A stretch of 64,000 nt of DNA from Gordionus sp. m RMFG-2023 (taxonomy: Eukaryota; Nematomorpha; Gordioida; Chordodea; Parachordodidae). Numbering within the stretch: position 1 is the stretch's first letter; each line of letters starts with the position of its first letter. Below are positions 1 to 11,982 of the stretch, one piece after another. Both the position numbers and the translations under genes were made by a program. The stretch spans positions 19,656,846 to 19,720,845 of the forward strand of contig NC_088779.1 in the NCBI RefSeq assembly GCF_954871325.1, given 5' to 3'. The notes under the pieces are model-generated. The model worked only from the letters and a program-made list of their open reading frames with translations. It was not told the origin of the DNA and ran no database searches.

Positions 1-1178
1 TCTCCTAAACGTTTTTCACCGGTTGTGTTTCCTAAATAGGTTTTTAACCTTTTTAAAGTTGAAAAAGACCTTTCATTAATGCAGGTACTAATTGGCAAGG
101 TCGTTAAAATTAATAATGTTTTGATATTAGGCAGGGAATCTAAAATGCAATTACACATGGAAAGGGCCTACAGAGCATTTTTTGGTCTCAAAGAATACCC
201 TATTCTGTCAAGATTTTTATACCAAAATTTGACATCACAAAGTAACTTATCATATGAACCTACTAAATCATCAGCATAAAACTCTGAGATTTTTTTAATA
301 TCCTCTCGTGTTTCAAGTGTAATCAACAGTTTAGACTCAACCGGCAAAAGAAAATAAAAGCTTTGAAAATATAATTATGACTAATAAATCTTTCTTTTAA
401 TTGAAATAAAAATGTATCAATAAGGGGAATAAAAATGTTTATTTTATAAAAATCCTCAATCGTGGGTGCATCAATATTTGATCGATTGGATTGTCTAGAG
501 ACTACTCTAGGTTTAAAAATTTCAATTGCAAAGATATTAGCAATCTCCTTTACTTTTTCATATATTTCATAAAATTTTTCATCATCATTCTCTCTGATAT
601 TTGTTGATATTTCAACAATATCTTTGCTCTATTGATAATCTCCCTTAAATCCAAATCAATTTTTTGTAGCATTTTGCTAAAATCATATGTATAATTAAAT
701 AAAAAATAAACATATTGAATTGAAATTAAAAACTGTGGCTTAATAATAGCCTGCAAAAGATTTTCGGCATCTGCTGAATCTTTTTCCTTGCTTGATATAT
801 AAAATTCTAGTGCTGCAAAGACAACATCGTATATTTCAATAAAGAGTTTCACCAACTCTTGTCTTTCGATGAATCTGGTCGTACAAAATCTTTAGTTTTT
901 TTTTTGATTTTTTAAGTCAATATCATGATACGTTTGAATAAATAACTTCCTTTTTTTGTGTGGTGTGAAATAACTGCAAACCAATAAATATAAAAATAAT
1001 CAAATGTGTATATCTATTATTAATTATAATAAATTTAAAACATACAAATCAAGCGTTTATTAAGAATTTATTAAATTAAAATTAAAAAATTTTAAAAAAT
1101 AAATTAAAAAAATAAAATTAATTTTTCATGGGGGGGGGGGGGGGGGTTGAACCCCCCCCCTTCATGCCTACGCCACTG
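1..1178 (-). mobile_element. hAT transposon remnant (ZMYM1-like transposase), 5' end at 1178
   Basis: Read on the minus strand, the left edge encodes a hAT C-terminal dimerisation segment (INERSFSTLKRLKTYL, about 20-90). Upstream of it, 550-855 is a helical segment with LQKIDLDLRE and continues to about 300, as in ZMYM1-like hAT transposases. The right edge carries a terminal-inverted-repeat-like end, CAGTGGCGTAGGCATGA, read from 1178 downward, next to runs of G and C at 1130-1160. Stops interrupt the frame, for example inside the segment at 60-280, so it is inactive. The 3' end lies outside the window, so no target duplication can be checked. Confidence 0.7.
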
Positions 1179-1439
1179 ATTAAAATTATATAACAAATTA
1201 AAATAAAATGTGATGACCAAACGATGTATTTATAATAATATATGTCATTATAAAGAATCGTTATAAATTTTATGATTTGTGACGAATCTTCTTGCTTGAT
1301 CACTTTATAGATATGGAGTATGCTTTTTAATTATAATGACATTAATAAATCTTCTGTGCAGCTAAGTCATCAATCGCCAATCTCTTATAGTTTTTCCGTG
1401 AACGATGAACTATACTATATTCAGGTACATATGTCAGCG

Positions 1440-2335
1440 TCATCTGGCATTTTTTCAACTACAAATCATTTCTTGAGAACGCTTTATTAAATTTAAAAAT
1501 CCGATTTTACCAGAAATGCATTCCAGTATATTTAGAATACCTACCCTGAATTTCAGACATGCCATGGACCTTGATTTTTAATATTAGTTTTTCCATAGAT
1601 TTTTTATATAAATTATAAATGTCTCAAAGGTTAAGCATATGAGCCTACTAAATCATAAGCATAAAACTCTGAGATTTTCTTTAGACTCAATCGGCAAAAG
1701 AAAATAAAAGATTTTTAAAATCAAGTTATGACAAATAAATCTTTCCTTTATTGGAATAAAAATGTATTAAGGGGAATAAAAATGTTTATTTTATAAAAAT
1801 CCTTAATCGTAGAGATGCATCAATATTTGAGCGATTGGATTCTCTATAAACTACTCTAGGTTTAAACATTTCAATCCCAACCATATTAGCAATCTCCTTT
1901 ACTTTCTCATATATTTTATGAAATTTTTTATCCATATTCTCTATGATATTTGTAAATATTTCAACAATATCCTTTGCTCTATTTATAACCTCCCTTAAAT
2001 CCAAATCAATTTTTTGTAGCATTTTGCTAAAATCATATGTATAATTAAATAAAAAATAAACACATTGAATTGTTATTAAAAATTCTGGCTTAATAATAGC
2101 CTGTAAAAGATTCTCAACATCTGCTTAATCTATTTATTTATTTTTAATTTTCAACTCCCCCCCCCCTCCCCCTCATGCCTACGCTACTGGGATAATAGCA
2201 TATTTGTCCACAATTCATAAGATAGGTATTCTCAACATAATGGAATATATTCTGGTAAAATTAGATTTTTAAAAAACGACTCAAAAATTGATTTAAAGTT
2301 GAAAACATAACACATTGCCGCTAAAATATTAACTG
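1440..2335. repeat. Long-inverted-repeat MITE, split by a hAT insertion
   Basis: The left arm (about 1440-1637) and right arm (about 2195-2335) are inverted copies of each other, and both match the uninterrupted copy at 6768-7135. The arms contain inverted sequences around GAAATGCATTCC and the right arm ends in ACACATTGCCG. A hAT fragment lies between them. No coding capacity is seen. A third copy sits in the last intron of the adhesion gene near 46.2-46.4 kb. Confidence 0.65.
1638..2189 (-). mobile_element. Second copy of the 1-1178 hAT, truncated
   Basis: This segment repeats 250-780 of the first element almost base for base, for example CATAAAACTCTGAGATTTT and the stretch encoding MLQKIDLDLREVINRA on the minus strand. 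It ends at 2189 with the same terminal motif (CAGTAGCGTAGGCATGA read on minus). It lacks the C-terminal dimerisation part. It sits inside a MITE, so it landed after the MITE. No clear 8-bp target duplication was found. Confidence 0.65.
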
Positions 2336-4240
2336 AAAGTAAATATCTTTAAATTTTATAAAGATATATGCGTCAATCAGAGCCTTATAAGTTCAAATTT
2401 CAAAATTATATATTGTAGTTTCTGAATCTCATATTTTTTAATTATAATGAGAATGCATAAAATGTTTTAATAAAAATTTACCTTATTAAAAAGATAAAAA
2501 GAGGTTTAATAAAGTATGGCTCTTATTTCATCGATCAGAGTGCAACTGAATCTCTAAAAAAAATTCATTAAATAAGCATTCATAAGAAATATTGATCTCT
2601 CAGAATTATTACTTAACGTTCAAATAACAAACTGAATTTCTAAAATGATATGCTCAAACCCAAAAAATTTTTACATTTTCATTTGTACAAAACAAGCATG
2701 CCCTTCTAATACATTTGCATGTCCAAAAATAGGCTAAGCCCTAAAAAGAATAAAACATCTGCAATTTTATATTTCTTTTGAGGAAATTCAAAGATATAAA
2801 TCAGGAGAAAATCAAAATTTTTCTATATTTTAAGGAGGGACCCTGATTAAACGCACATTACATCCCCGTTCAGTTCCAGTTCCGGGTTCCGTTCCACGTT
2901 TAGGAATGTTCCAAAACGTGTTCTAAGAAAACATATAACTTTTTTTCAAAAAATATTTTCAATTAATTTTTTTCGTTTTGGGGAGGGGGGTTGTCCCATA
3001 TGTTTTATATTATAGTACTAATTTTATAACAGATAAAATATATATAAATTAAATGAACAATATTTAAAATTTAATTCTTTTCATTATATTCAAAAATATA
3101 ATAGTAAAATATTATTAAAGACATTATAACACTATTTGAACTAATATATATTTTAAAAAGTATAAAAAACTAGAAAGAAATAATTGTCAAAAAAAGCTTA
3201 TAAAAAACTAGAAAGTGTTAATTTTTTAAAAAAAACTTATAATCTCGAGATATATTTAATTTTAGCTACATCCTTGGCTCTGCAATATATCCTTATCCCC
3301 TCCCCTGTTTATTAATATTTCAATTTATAATATATATTTCTTAACATATATTTATTATTCTCTTAAAAAAGTTCTTCCATATAAGTATTGATATATTTTA
3401 AATATATATTTTTTAAGCGTTTTGAATATTTGAAATTGAAATATTATTAAATTTGCTTTATTGATATGGCTAACCTTTGTCAAATTTCTCCCAATTATTG
3501 ATCTTTTAACCCATGTGATTAAAGATGAAATCTTTGTTCTCGGGTCACTAATAATAGGATCTATAGGCATCCAAACATTTTTGGAACACAATCTGATTAA
3601 TCTATATTTAAAAGAAAATATTCTTAAGCATTTGACTTTCTAATATTCCCAAAATACAATTCTACGTCAGATCATTAGGCGCATATTTAAGAGAGATCGG
3701 GACTATACGACAGGTGTTTTGCGCTTTTATGATAAAGTTTTAATTTTGTTTTGGTGGTTGTATCATTGAGTAGTCATATCATTGGGTAGCCACATCATTA
3801 GACTACAAAATAAAAAAAACGGGGTTTTCTACCTATTATACTATAAACTATCTAAGGTTAAGTAAAAGTAGATCTTTTTACTATTCACCTACGACAATCC
3901 TAGGTGAGATGGGGAGACCATTTGGGTAAACTAGTAAATAAAGATTCAAAACAAATTTTCAATATTTGTTGTCGGATAGTTGGAAAAGCTTCTTGGGGTT
4001 CTATGGTTATGGTTAGTTTACAGATTTGGGAGTATAGATTTTTAAAGAAAGATAGGTGGTAGATATGATTGGTATGAAAATCTGATCATCGGAAATTTCT
4101 GAATATTTCGCAATTTTCTTCTATTTAGTTCAAAATATTAAAGGTTTGGTTTGAAGGAGCCAGCGGATCAATACAATAATAGTCTCATACAAGATATTAG
4201 CCCCTCTTCCATGATTGAGTAATCCGATCGGGTACCTTCT
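2336..4240. other. AT-rich DNA, no gene recognised
   Basis: I see no exon I can support. A short GC-richer patch at 2840-2930 repeats TTCCAGTTCC and GTTCC-type motifs, and similar motifs recur at 4900-4960, 6030-6120 and 6500-6530. These look like subterminal repeats of a decayed DNA transposon. The remaining sequence is low-complexity A/T. Confidence 0.5.
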
Positions 4241-4249
4241 TCAAAAAAA

Positions 4250-4740
4250 AATCAAGATGTTCTATTATTGAAGATATGCAATGATTTCAAGGTTCCTTAG
4301 ATAATAGAGTTACATGGATACTTCTAATGAATCTGCTATTGCATGATCGGTGTAGTCTATGTTTTTTGCTTTGTGTCTACAACTAAGTTTCAGCCTGAGC
4401 AAGTATGGGGATGTGTGATAGCATAGTTGTCGAATCCTATGGCATACGTTAATTGTTGGAGAGTTGTATTTGCAGATTGACTTATGAAATGCATGAGGTC
4501 CAGTGCATTGATCGAGGAAGTGAATAGGATGCTGTCGGTAGATTGCAAACTGGATAAGAGCGTTTTGACGCAGCGACATACTACAGGCAGATCCCAATCC
4601 TTCTGTCTATTGATTGTGGACTACTGAAAATCAGTTTTGATTGAACCGAGTTTTCCACAACTGTATGGCCTTAATAAAGGAAGGGTTTTACATGAGATGC
4701 GTGGGGATTAGTTAATCTGTTTAGATGAAAGGCTGATGAA
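4250..4740 (-). mobile_element. LINE (non-LTR retrotransposon) 3' fragment
   Basis: The minus strand has an open frame at 4310-4597 that includes SLRQNALIQFAIYRQ. I compare this with the FLxQRxSxAIQRGN region found near the C-terminus of a group of invertebrate LINE ORF2 proteins. Related DNA recurs at 36540-36860: both contain sequence close to TTCTGTCTATTGATTGTGGA and to TTTTCCACAA. Only this tail is left and it contains stops. Family assignment is by motif and mutual similarity, so moderate. Confidence 0.5.
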
Positions 4741-6010
4741 GGATGTTATAACTAGGTCGATATTATCTTAAATTTTATTATAATTTTTTTTTAAATAATC
4801 TTAAAACATAATAATATACGTAATAAAAAGTATTATATATAGAAACTGGAATTTAAAAAAAGAAAAATGAATATTTAAAATTTTACATATTTCTAGTTCT
4901 GATAACGTTCCATTATTTTTCCTAAGCTCCGTTCCCTGAATGTGGGAACTTCCGTTCAAATATCTGATTTTAATTTTAACCATCTTCTATAGATTTAGAT
5001 TGTTTAAAAAGTCAAATGAAAAAAGCCTCCCCCCTTTGAATGATCATGAATAAGCTTGATTTTTATTCATTTAGTACCTATAATGTTACAAGAAAAATTA
5101 TTTTACCTTTATAGAAAAGACATTATATTGAAAGAATAATTCATAATGGGTTTAGACTGTATATATAATAAGATTTGGTTAGTCTAAAAAAAAAATTTCT
5201 CCCATGAAGTAATGGAAATTAGCGCTTATTTCAAACTACTTCTAAAGTTTTGCAATACATCTTCTTATTCGGTCCAGTCCCAAGTTGAATTATTTTCTAG
5301 TGGAGTAAAGAAAATTGCACTATCAATTTTAAACTGTCCCACATAGTTTTGATATTGTTCTCTACAAATTTTACCAGGTCCAAAACCAAGTTGTCTAAAA
5401 TCTTCGCATTTTCCCTTTGTGGAGAAGATGGGCACGATTTTTCTTAAACGATTCCCAAAGAGTTTGTAATACTGTTCTATTACCAAAGCTTTTTATCCAG
5501 TCAAAAATGTTTAAAAATGTTTAACATTTTAAAAGCACTTTAGCGCCAACTTCCGTTGAAAAATGTTAATGCAACTAAAATTAACCATATTACATATTAT
5601 TTTTTGGATATAATCTAAAACGTCAATCGAATTTATACAAATAATTTTTAAACAAAGATGATAACATATTACTAATAAAAATTATTAATCTTTCTTAATA
5701 TATTTTTATAATATTAAATTAAGAACCATTCATATAATAAAACATTTTTTCGATAAACCTATAATCATTTTTGGTGATAAATTCATAGACATTATACTTA
5801 AGACCAAAAACATCAAAAAATTTAATTCGGAAACTTTTAAAACTTTATTGACGGGAAAATAAAAATGTGTATAAAACATTTTTTTTTTAAAGTTTTGTAA
5901 AAATAATTACATAACAGCTTACTATTTCTTTAATAAATTTTTTTTTAAACTCATTCCTTTTTTAGAGAATATTTGTATTATATGTACACATCATTCTCAT
6001 TATTATTTCA
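4741..6010. other. AT-rich DNA, one unassigned open frame
   Basis: On the minus strand 5265-5486 holds a 73-codon open frame (QLGFGPGKICREQYQNYVG in the middle) that I do not recognise. Its codons are less A/T-biased than the flanks, which suggests an old coding fragment, but there is no matching splice or neighbour exon. The rest is A/T low-complexity sequence. Confidence 0.35.
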
Positions 6011-6534
6011 GGGATCCGGAAAAAGAGCATTTTTGCAATCTTATTCTATTCCGGGGAAAAAATAGGTTTTATTCTCTTCCAGTTCCATATTTCGAAACGT
6101 TCCGGAACGCGTTTCTATATTTATACTTTATTATATATTAATACCAATTAATTAAAACATTTTCTAAAAAAATTACTTTTTTATATTTATGTTGTGGTGT
6201 TAATATAAATTTGATTGTCAAAAAACACCTTCTAAGTCTCAAATTAACTAGATAACAATATATTCATTGAAATTTAAAGATTTTATTATACTATTCAAAT
6301 ATTAATTAATAATAATAAAACATTTATTATAATTAGTTCAATTATGATTTAAAAAATTTTATTTTATAATCTTAATTCCTACAATCATATAATAATACTA
6401 TTATGTGATGAAGTAAATTGGAATTAAGAAAACAAGAATATAATATTTATAAATGAGCCCTCATATATAATTATGTAATAAATTTAATTTTTAATATTCT
6501 ATTTAGGAACGTTCTCAAAAGTGTCCGGAGTCCC
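6011..6534. mobile_element. Possible small DNA transposon with GGAACG motifs
   Basis: The left edge CAGGGATCCGGA and the right edge TCCGGAGTCCCTA form an imperfect inverted repeat. GC-rich motifs such as GAACGTTCC-like sequence lie just inside each end in otherwise A/T sequence, the pattern of the clearer hAT-type elements of this window. No convincing target duplication was found, so boundaries and class are tentative. Confidence 0.35.
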
Positions 6535-6587
6535 TAAATTATACAATATTTGGCTATTTTTTACCTGAGATATATAAATAAAATTAC

Positions 6588-7272
6588 ATTAGAGATCTGC
6601 AGGCCTAAATTATTTTAAAAATTCAGGCCCGGCCAGATGGTTTAAATTTTGAAATAAAATTGATATATTTTTAAATTTTTTCCAGAAACAAAGCACCAAT
6701 ATTTTTTTTTATTTGTTTATAAAATGATTAAAAACTCGATTACTTCAATGTAAAAATGTATGTTAGGGGCAATGTGTTTTTTCGGGCAATGTGTTATTTT
6801 TTTAACTTTAAATTATTTTTTGAGGCCACTTTGCAAATTTAAAATCGGATTCTACTGAAAATGTATTTCATCATGTTTGGAATACCCACCTTTAAATTTA
6901 AATAATTTGCCAAGAACCTCTAAACTTAATATAATTTAAAATATTCGTTTTCCATAAATTTTTCATATAAATTATAAATTACTCAAAACTTAACAGTAAA
7001 TCTATCTATGATTCATAAGACAGGTATTCGAAGCATGTTGGAATACATTTCCGGTAAAATCCAATTTTAGAATTTAAAAAAAAAGTGCTCAAGAAATGAT
7101 TTAAAGTTGAAAAAATGACACATTGCCGGAAAAAACACATAGCCTTTACATAAAAAATTACTATATTTAGATAAAATTTGTCCAGGCCTGGCAGGCGAAT
7201 AATTTTTTATCTTATTTCGGGTCAGGCTTTTCGGGGCAAATAAAAATTCGAAGCTGAAAAATTAGGTCCGCT
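6588..7272. mobile_element. CAGAGAYCTGCAGG-type hAT element, decayed, with a nested MITE
   Basis: Edges resemble those of 20389-20740 and 26691-30648: AGATCTGCAGGCCT at the left and AGGTCCGCTG at the right, with GGCCCGGCC and GGCCTGGCAGG motifs just inside. The interior is A/T sequence interrupted by the inverted-repeat MITE at 6768-7135. Target duplications are not clear. There is no coding capacity. Confidence 0.45.
6768..7135. repeat. Long-inverted-repeat MITE, best-preserved copy
   Basis: The two halves are inverted copies. The left begins GGCAATGTGTTTTTTCGGG, and the right ends in the complementary ACACATTGCCGGAAAAAAC. Inner matches include GGAATACCCACC against its inverse GGTATTCGAAGC-like partner, so a transcript would fold into a long hairpin. 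Copies at 1440-2335 and 46150-46430 define the family. Confidence 0.65.
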
Positions 7273-8993
7273 GATGACTAATGTAAATTAAAAATCTTTA
7301 TAAATTAAAATTTTTTTTGTTATCCTTAAACTTTCAAAACTTTTGAAACAAATTTTGCATAGGACACCTACCAGAACGGAGGCGCAACAAGTTATTTTTA
7401 TCCGGGGAGTTAATAAAATTTAAATCAATTTATTTTATTGAAACGTATTTGATACCAGTAAATGTGGTGTTGCCAAATTTCTTCAATTCAACCCCCTCCC
7501 CAATACTAAGTTTATGCATCATAAAAATTTATATCTGTATAAGAGATAAGAGTCCATTAGTAATAGCATTATCTAAGGGGCAGAGTCCTTGAATTTAAAT
7601 TAACTTTTTTGCTCATTACACAAGTCATCGTTTTCGTGATAAAATTTATATTTAAAAAAAGGGTTATCTTGAAGATGCTAGAGAAACTGCTAAAGAAACC
7701 TCTTCCCATAACAATTATCATATTTTATTTAATTAGGGGGGGGGGGTATTCGTTATCTTGACTTAGTCATTCCTAAGTCCATATATAACTAGGATATATT
7801 ATTAGAAATATTAATATCGCTTAACTATTGTGATAGAAATAGTATGATAGTTTCTAAAATGGTTAATAATAATTAAATGATGTTTCTAATCAATTGACTA
7901 TAAATATGTAAATAATAATTATACTATATACCATGTCATATTAATTATGATTGATTTATTATATAAAACATCTCATCATTTATCTTTTCCGCAAATGGCA
8001 CAAAGATTTCATTTTTCGTTAAATTAACTTTTTTTTACTGTTAGTTTATATATTTTTTAAATAAAAAGTTAGTTCCGTTCTATAATTTTTTTTGAAAAAT
8101 AAATGCCAGAACACCTAACCTTAACCAAATATAATCATCATAAAAACTTATGTAACTATATAGGATAATAAAAAAATTTCTGTCGGAAACGTATGGTTAA
8201 TTATTATTTATATTTTATATATTTATTGTATTATTTAAAATAAAATATCAGTTAATAGGTTTCAAGTTCAAAATCAATGATGGTTCAAATGTTTTATATA
8301 TTATATAAATTTGATAATATTTTTTCAGCATTACTAAAGTATGCATAATCAAGCAAAATAATATAAAATGACTCAAAAAATTATTAAACTAAAAATGGAA
8401 AATGGAAAAAAAATAGAGAAAAGCACACAAAATAACGGAAAATCAGGTAAACAAAAAAAAATAATGTAAAATTATAGAAAAAGCAAAATGACGGTATATT
8501 GAAGCCAAACAGGCAAAATAATGCAAAATTAAGGAAAGGTACACAAAATAACACTGAAAGTATATAAAATTTCAGAAAAGCAGACAAAATATAGAAAATT
8601 TTTAGTTTAAATGTCTTTTTGATTTGAATTAAAACTTTCAGCACTTTTATTAATTTTTCATTTATTCGCTTTATTATTCATTTTACTTAATTTTTTTTCC
8701 TTTTTCCATTTTCCATTTTTTTCAATTTTAATTAAATATTTTTCTAAATTTTTGAGATTTCTTTCCTTTTTACCTCATTTAATTAACCTTTTTGGATTTT
8801 CATTCATTTGAACTTGATTTTTAAGTATTTTTATCATTCTTTTCTCCCTATGAAAATAGGTAATTAAAAAAGAGTTTTTAAAATAATTCTATTAATAAAA
8901 TCCACTCCTTAATTTTCTATTTCATTAAAATCTTCTCCAAAATTTCTTCTCTATTTAAAAAATTGCGTGAAAAAATTGTAACAATCTAAGAAT
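7273..8993. other. AT-rich DNA, no gene recognised
   Basis: Mostly A/T low-complexity sequence with a poly-G run near 7736-7746. The segment 8384-8644 gives a phenylalanine-rich minus-strand frame caused only by an A-rich repeat (imperfect units like AAAGCACACAAAATAA on plus). Nothing supports a gene. Confidence 0.5.
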
Positions 8994-10463
8994 TAGAGGT
9001 GGGCGCGGGCCGTGAAATTACGCGTGACCCATCGTGTCACGGTGGATCACGGCGTAATTGTGAATAAATTTTAAATTATTAGGCGTGACGGGCCTTCCCA
9101 ATATTTTTGATCGGACGTGAACATAAATTTCCCTTGAATCACGGAAATTTTAATCTTTTAGTTTTTTATAAATATAAATTTGCAATTTTATAATTATAAT
9201 ACATATTTTCTAATTTAATTTAGTTCTTTTTTAAAAAAGAAAAATTTTATGAAAACAAAAAATATTCCGGCATTTAATAAACAACATCTGGTGTCACGCT
9301 CCTAATTCTATTTTCTTTTTATGTTTAGGTGTTTTGTCGCGAGATTTTTTACTTATTTATTCTCAAGCACTCAAAGTAGGCTTAATTCTAGATCCTAATT
9401 TCAAAAGCCTTAAGTTTTTAATAGACGAAGAAAAGGAAGATATTTGCAAAACAATTTTAAAATGTGAAATGATATAAAAGTAGTTGATATGCATAAGTCA
9501 ATGCCAGCTGTCATTTATAACTTTCCTAATTAATCCTACATTCATAAAAAGCCATATATTCTAAACGCATATTTTTTTTTCCGGTCATGGGTTACTTTAT
9601 TTGAATATTTACTGGTATGATGTCAAAATGTATTAGCAAATAATTAATTTTTTAAAAAGGTAAAATATAAAGGTGAAAAATTGTAGAAATAGAATTTACG
9701 GGAAGGATAGGGGATAAAGAAAAGGAAGCTTGGGAAATGGAAGGTTATTCAATGGAAGAGATGAAGCTTAGATAGTTAGAACGAATGATGGCGGTAGCAA
9801 GTCTTTGGCGTAAGAAAAAGGATTCCTTAGGCTGGTCGGTTTTTTCGCGGATCGGTTTGCCTAAATCTTTGAAAAAACGTTGAGCTTTGCTACCGAAGGT
9901 GGTGAGAATGGTGCAGGCGATTAGATGATTCTGATGAAGCTTCAACATCTACCGATGAAAGCTGTCTGAATTTAAAAGATTCATCCCATAAAACAAATAA
10001 CAATGACAATATTTTGAAGTTTTGGAAGCAGGAAAATTTATTTCCTTTTTTGAGAAAATTAGAGAATAAAATTTTGTCAGCCCTGGCAAATTCAGTTTCT
10101 AGTGATATTTTCTGTAGCCACTCGCCTATTAGAGGAAAGGCGTACACAATCGAAATAAAAAAAAATAGACATTCTTCTTTTTCTAAGTAAAAATTTGGAT
10201 TTATAATATGTATTTATTTTTTGTTATTATGGATTATACAATTAAAGAAATAAATATAATAAATAAAAGTGTAAAAAATTATAGCATTAAAGTTTTGAAA
10301 AATTTAAACACCGTGAATTTTCGGGCGTGAATCAAAATATTGCCGAGCGGGCGGGTCGGGTTGAAATTTTTTTAGTGATAAGCGTGAATGGGCTTGAATA
10401 TTTTTTATTGCCACCGTGAGCGGGCGGGACGGGAATAAGAAATTAGGCCCGCGCCCACCTCTA
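8994..10463 (+). mobile_element. hAT transposon (copy 1 of the TAGAGGTGGGCGC family)
   Basis: The ends are a perfect 18-bp terminal inverted repeat, TAGAGGTGGGCGCGGGCC. The 8-bp flanks CTAAGAAT and CTACGAAT are a one-mismatch target duplication, as expected for hAT. Plus-strand traces of transposase remain near 9960-10180, ending in the hAT dimerisation motif (RGKAYTIEIKK), and match copy 2 at 52912-54997. Stops and indels abound. About 350 bp between 9570 and 9925 are absent from copy 2 and include a LINE fragment inserted later. Confidence 0.88.
9690..9925 (-). mobile_element. LINE 3' fragment inserted in the hAT element
   Basis: The minus strand reads TTFGSKAQRFFKDLGKPI and then FFLRQRLATAIIRSN. 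I compare this with the conserved tail of invertebrate LINE ORF2 proteins (ETxG...LxxLGxR...TxxxxFLxQRxSxAIQRGN). The fragment is richer in G/C than its surroundings and interrupts the hAT transposase remnant. It is too short to give insertion hallmarks such as a poly-A tail. Confidence 0.5.
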
Positions 10464-10925
10464 CTACGAATAAACAATATTATAAATGGGGACTTTAATA
10501 TTTTTAATTTTTTATTATTATTTATATTAAAAAATATAAAAATAGGCCGCTTCCCGGCGCTATAAGTATTACTTTACTAAACAATCGCCTTAGTTATTAA
10601 AGGTAATCAAATAATATATTGTAATTGTTTTCAATTTCCTCGTAACCAATCCATCTTATTTGACGTGTGACGTTATAGTGTTCATTTTATAACTTGGTTT
10701 TTTTTATGGTTCGCAAACTGATTGAGGAATTAATGAATAATAGCCAGACTTGAAAGAGAGCCAAATGGCCAAAAAATTTTATATAATCCCTACTTTGATA
10801 AATCCTGGCTACTTAATTGAAATTATATTAGAATCTAGATTTAGACAACATAGTTGATAAATTAATATGATTCATTAGGAATTTTGGCAAATTGACAGCA
10901 CCTATCATATTTAATGTAATATTTT
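10464..10925. other. AT-rich spacer, nothing recognised
   Basis: No open frame, repeat or RNA gene that I can support lies between the hAT element and the next element. Confidence 0.5.
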
Positions 10926-11702
10926 CAGATTTGTTAAAGTATTTGAATATAGAAATATGGTATTGGTATCTGATGTACCTTTATAAAAAGTATCTCTATC
11001 TAGATACAGATCGGAGGTATCTGTTGGTATTTTTAGATAATTTTAGATACATTTTGATATATTTTACTTTCTTATATTTAGATTAATGATATTCATTTAA
11101 TAAATCCGAGTTTATTTAATTTCATTACAAAAATAAACCTGACAAATTTTATATTATACACTGACGACAACGTGATAAGTATTATATTAAAATTAATTTT
11201 AATTTTAAATATATATCATAATTTTAAATCAATATTTCTAGATAATATCTGAAAAGAAATGCAATAATTTAATATTCGATTTTTTGGGCACCTTTTAGAT
11301 GATATAAATAATGATATAAGTTTTGACAATCATCAAATTTTAAATATTTTTTTTAAAGAGAGTATCGGGATTTATATATATTTAATGATTACCAATATGT
11401 TATTATTCGTAAAACAATCACTCTGCCAACAAGTGCCTAGGAAGAAAGAGTTTAGTGTGGCTAAAAATGCCCAGATAAACGGGAGTGCCTTAATAATAAA
11501 AATACAAATCTATCAATTTAAGCATTTATTATATATTTTGTATATCAAATATTAAAACTATCTTTATTTTAACCCGCTCAATCAATAAATTAAGTAATAC
11601 ACATCTTCTATAGGTATAAAAACAATTGAAATATCTTTATCTAGATACTATTTAAATGTATTGGTATCTAGATCCATTTAACAACTATTTTTAACAACTA
11701 TG
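10926..11702. mobile_element. Non-autonomous hAT-like element with TATCTAGATA motifs
   Basis: The left end CAGATTTGTTAAAGTA and the right end TTTTTAACAACTATG are imperfect inverted repeats. The 8-bp flanks AATATTTT and AAAATTTT differ at one position. Several copies of TATCTAGATA lie just inside both ends. The same design is seen in the element at 50646-52718. No transposase is recognisable. Confidence 0.6.
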
Positions 11703-11982
11703 AAAATTTTAAATAACTTTTTCATAATATAAGTCTATATGAATATATTTTTGTGGTAGTTAAATTTAATAAAACTGTCAATTTGATCAAATGCCACTTT
11801 GCATATATATTAATTTGATTGACATTAATTTTCCTACTTATCCTAGTCCAATGTGCCCCCAGCTTTTACGTTGACAACGGATGAAATAAGAATACAATGA
11901 AACTCACATTGATAATAAAGGGTTTAAGATTTCATTTGTATTATTATATATGGTGTTTAATCTTATAAACTAAACAAAACAT
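11703..11982. other. AT-rich spacer
   Basis: Short spacer between two transposons. No feature seen. Confidence 0.5.

Noticed and set aside
5265-5486. 73-codon minus-strand frame as a gene
   Set aside because: No known family, no neighbouring exon, and it sits among transposon debris.
8384-8644. Phe-rich minus-strand frame resembling a membrane protein
   Set aside because: It is produced by an A-rich simple repeat on the plus strand, with no splice or family support.
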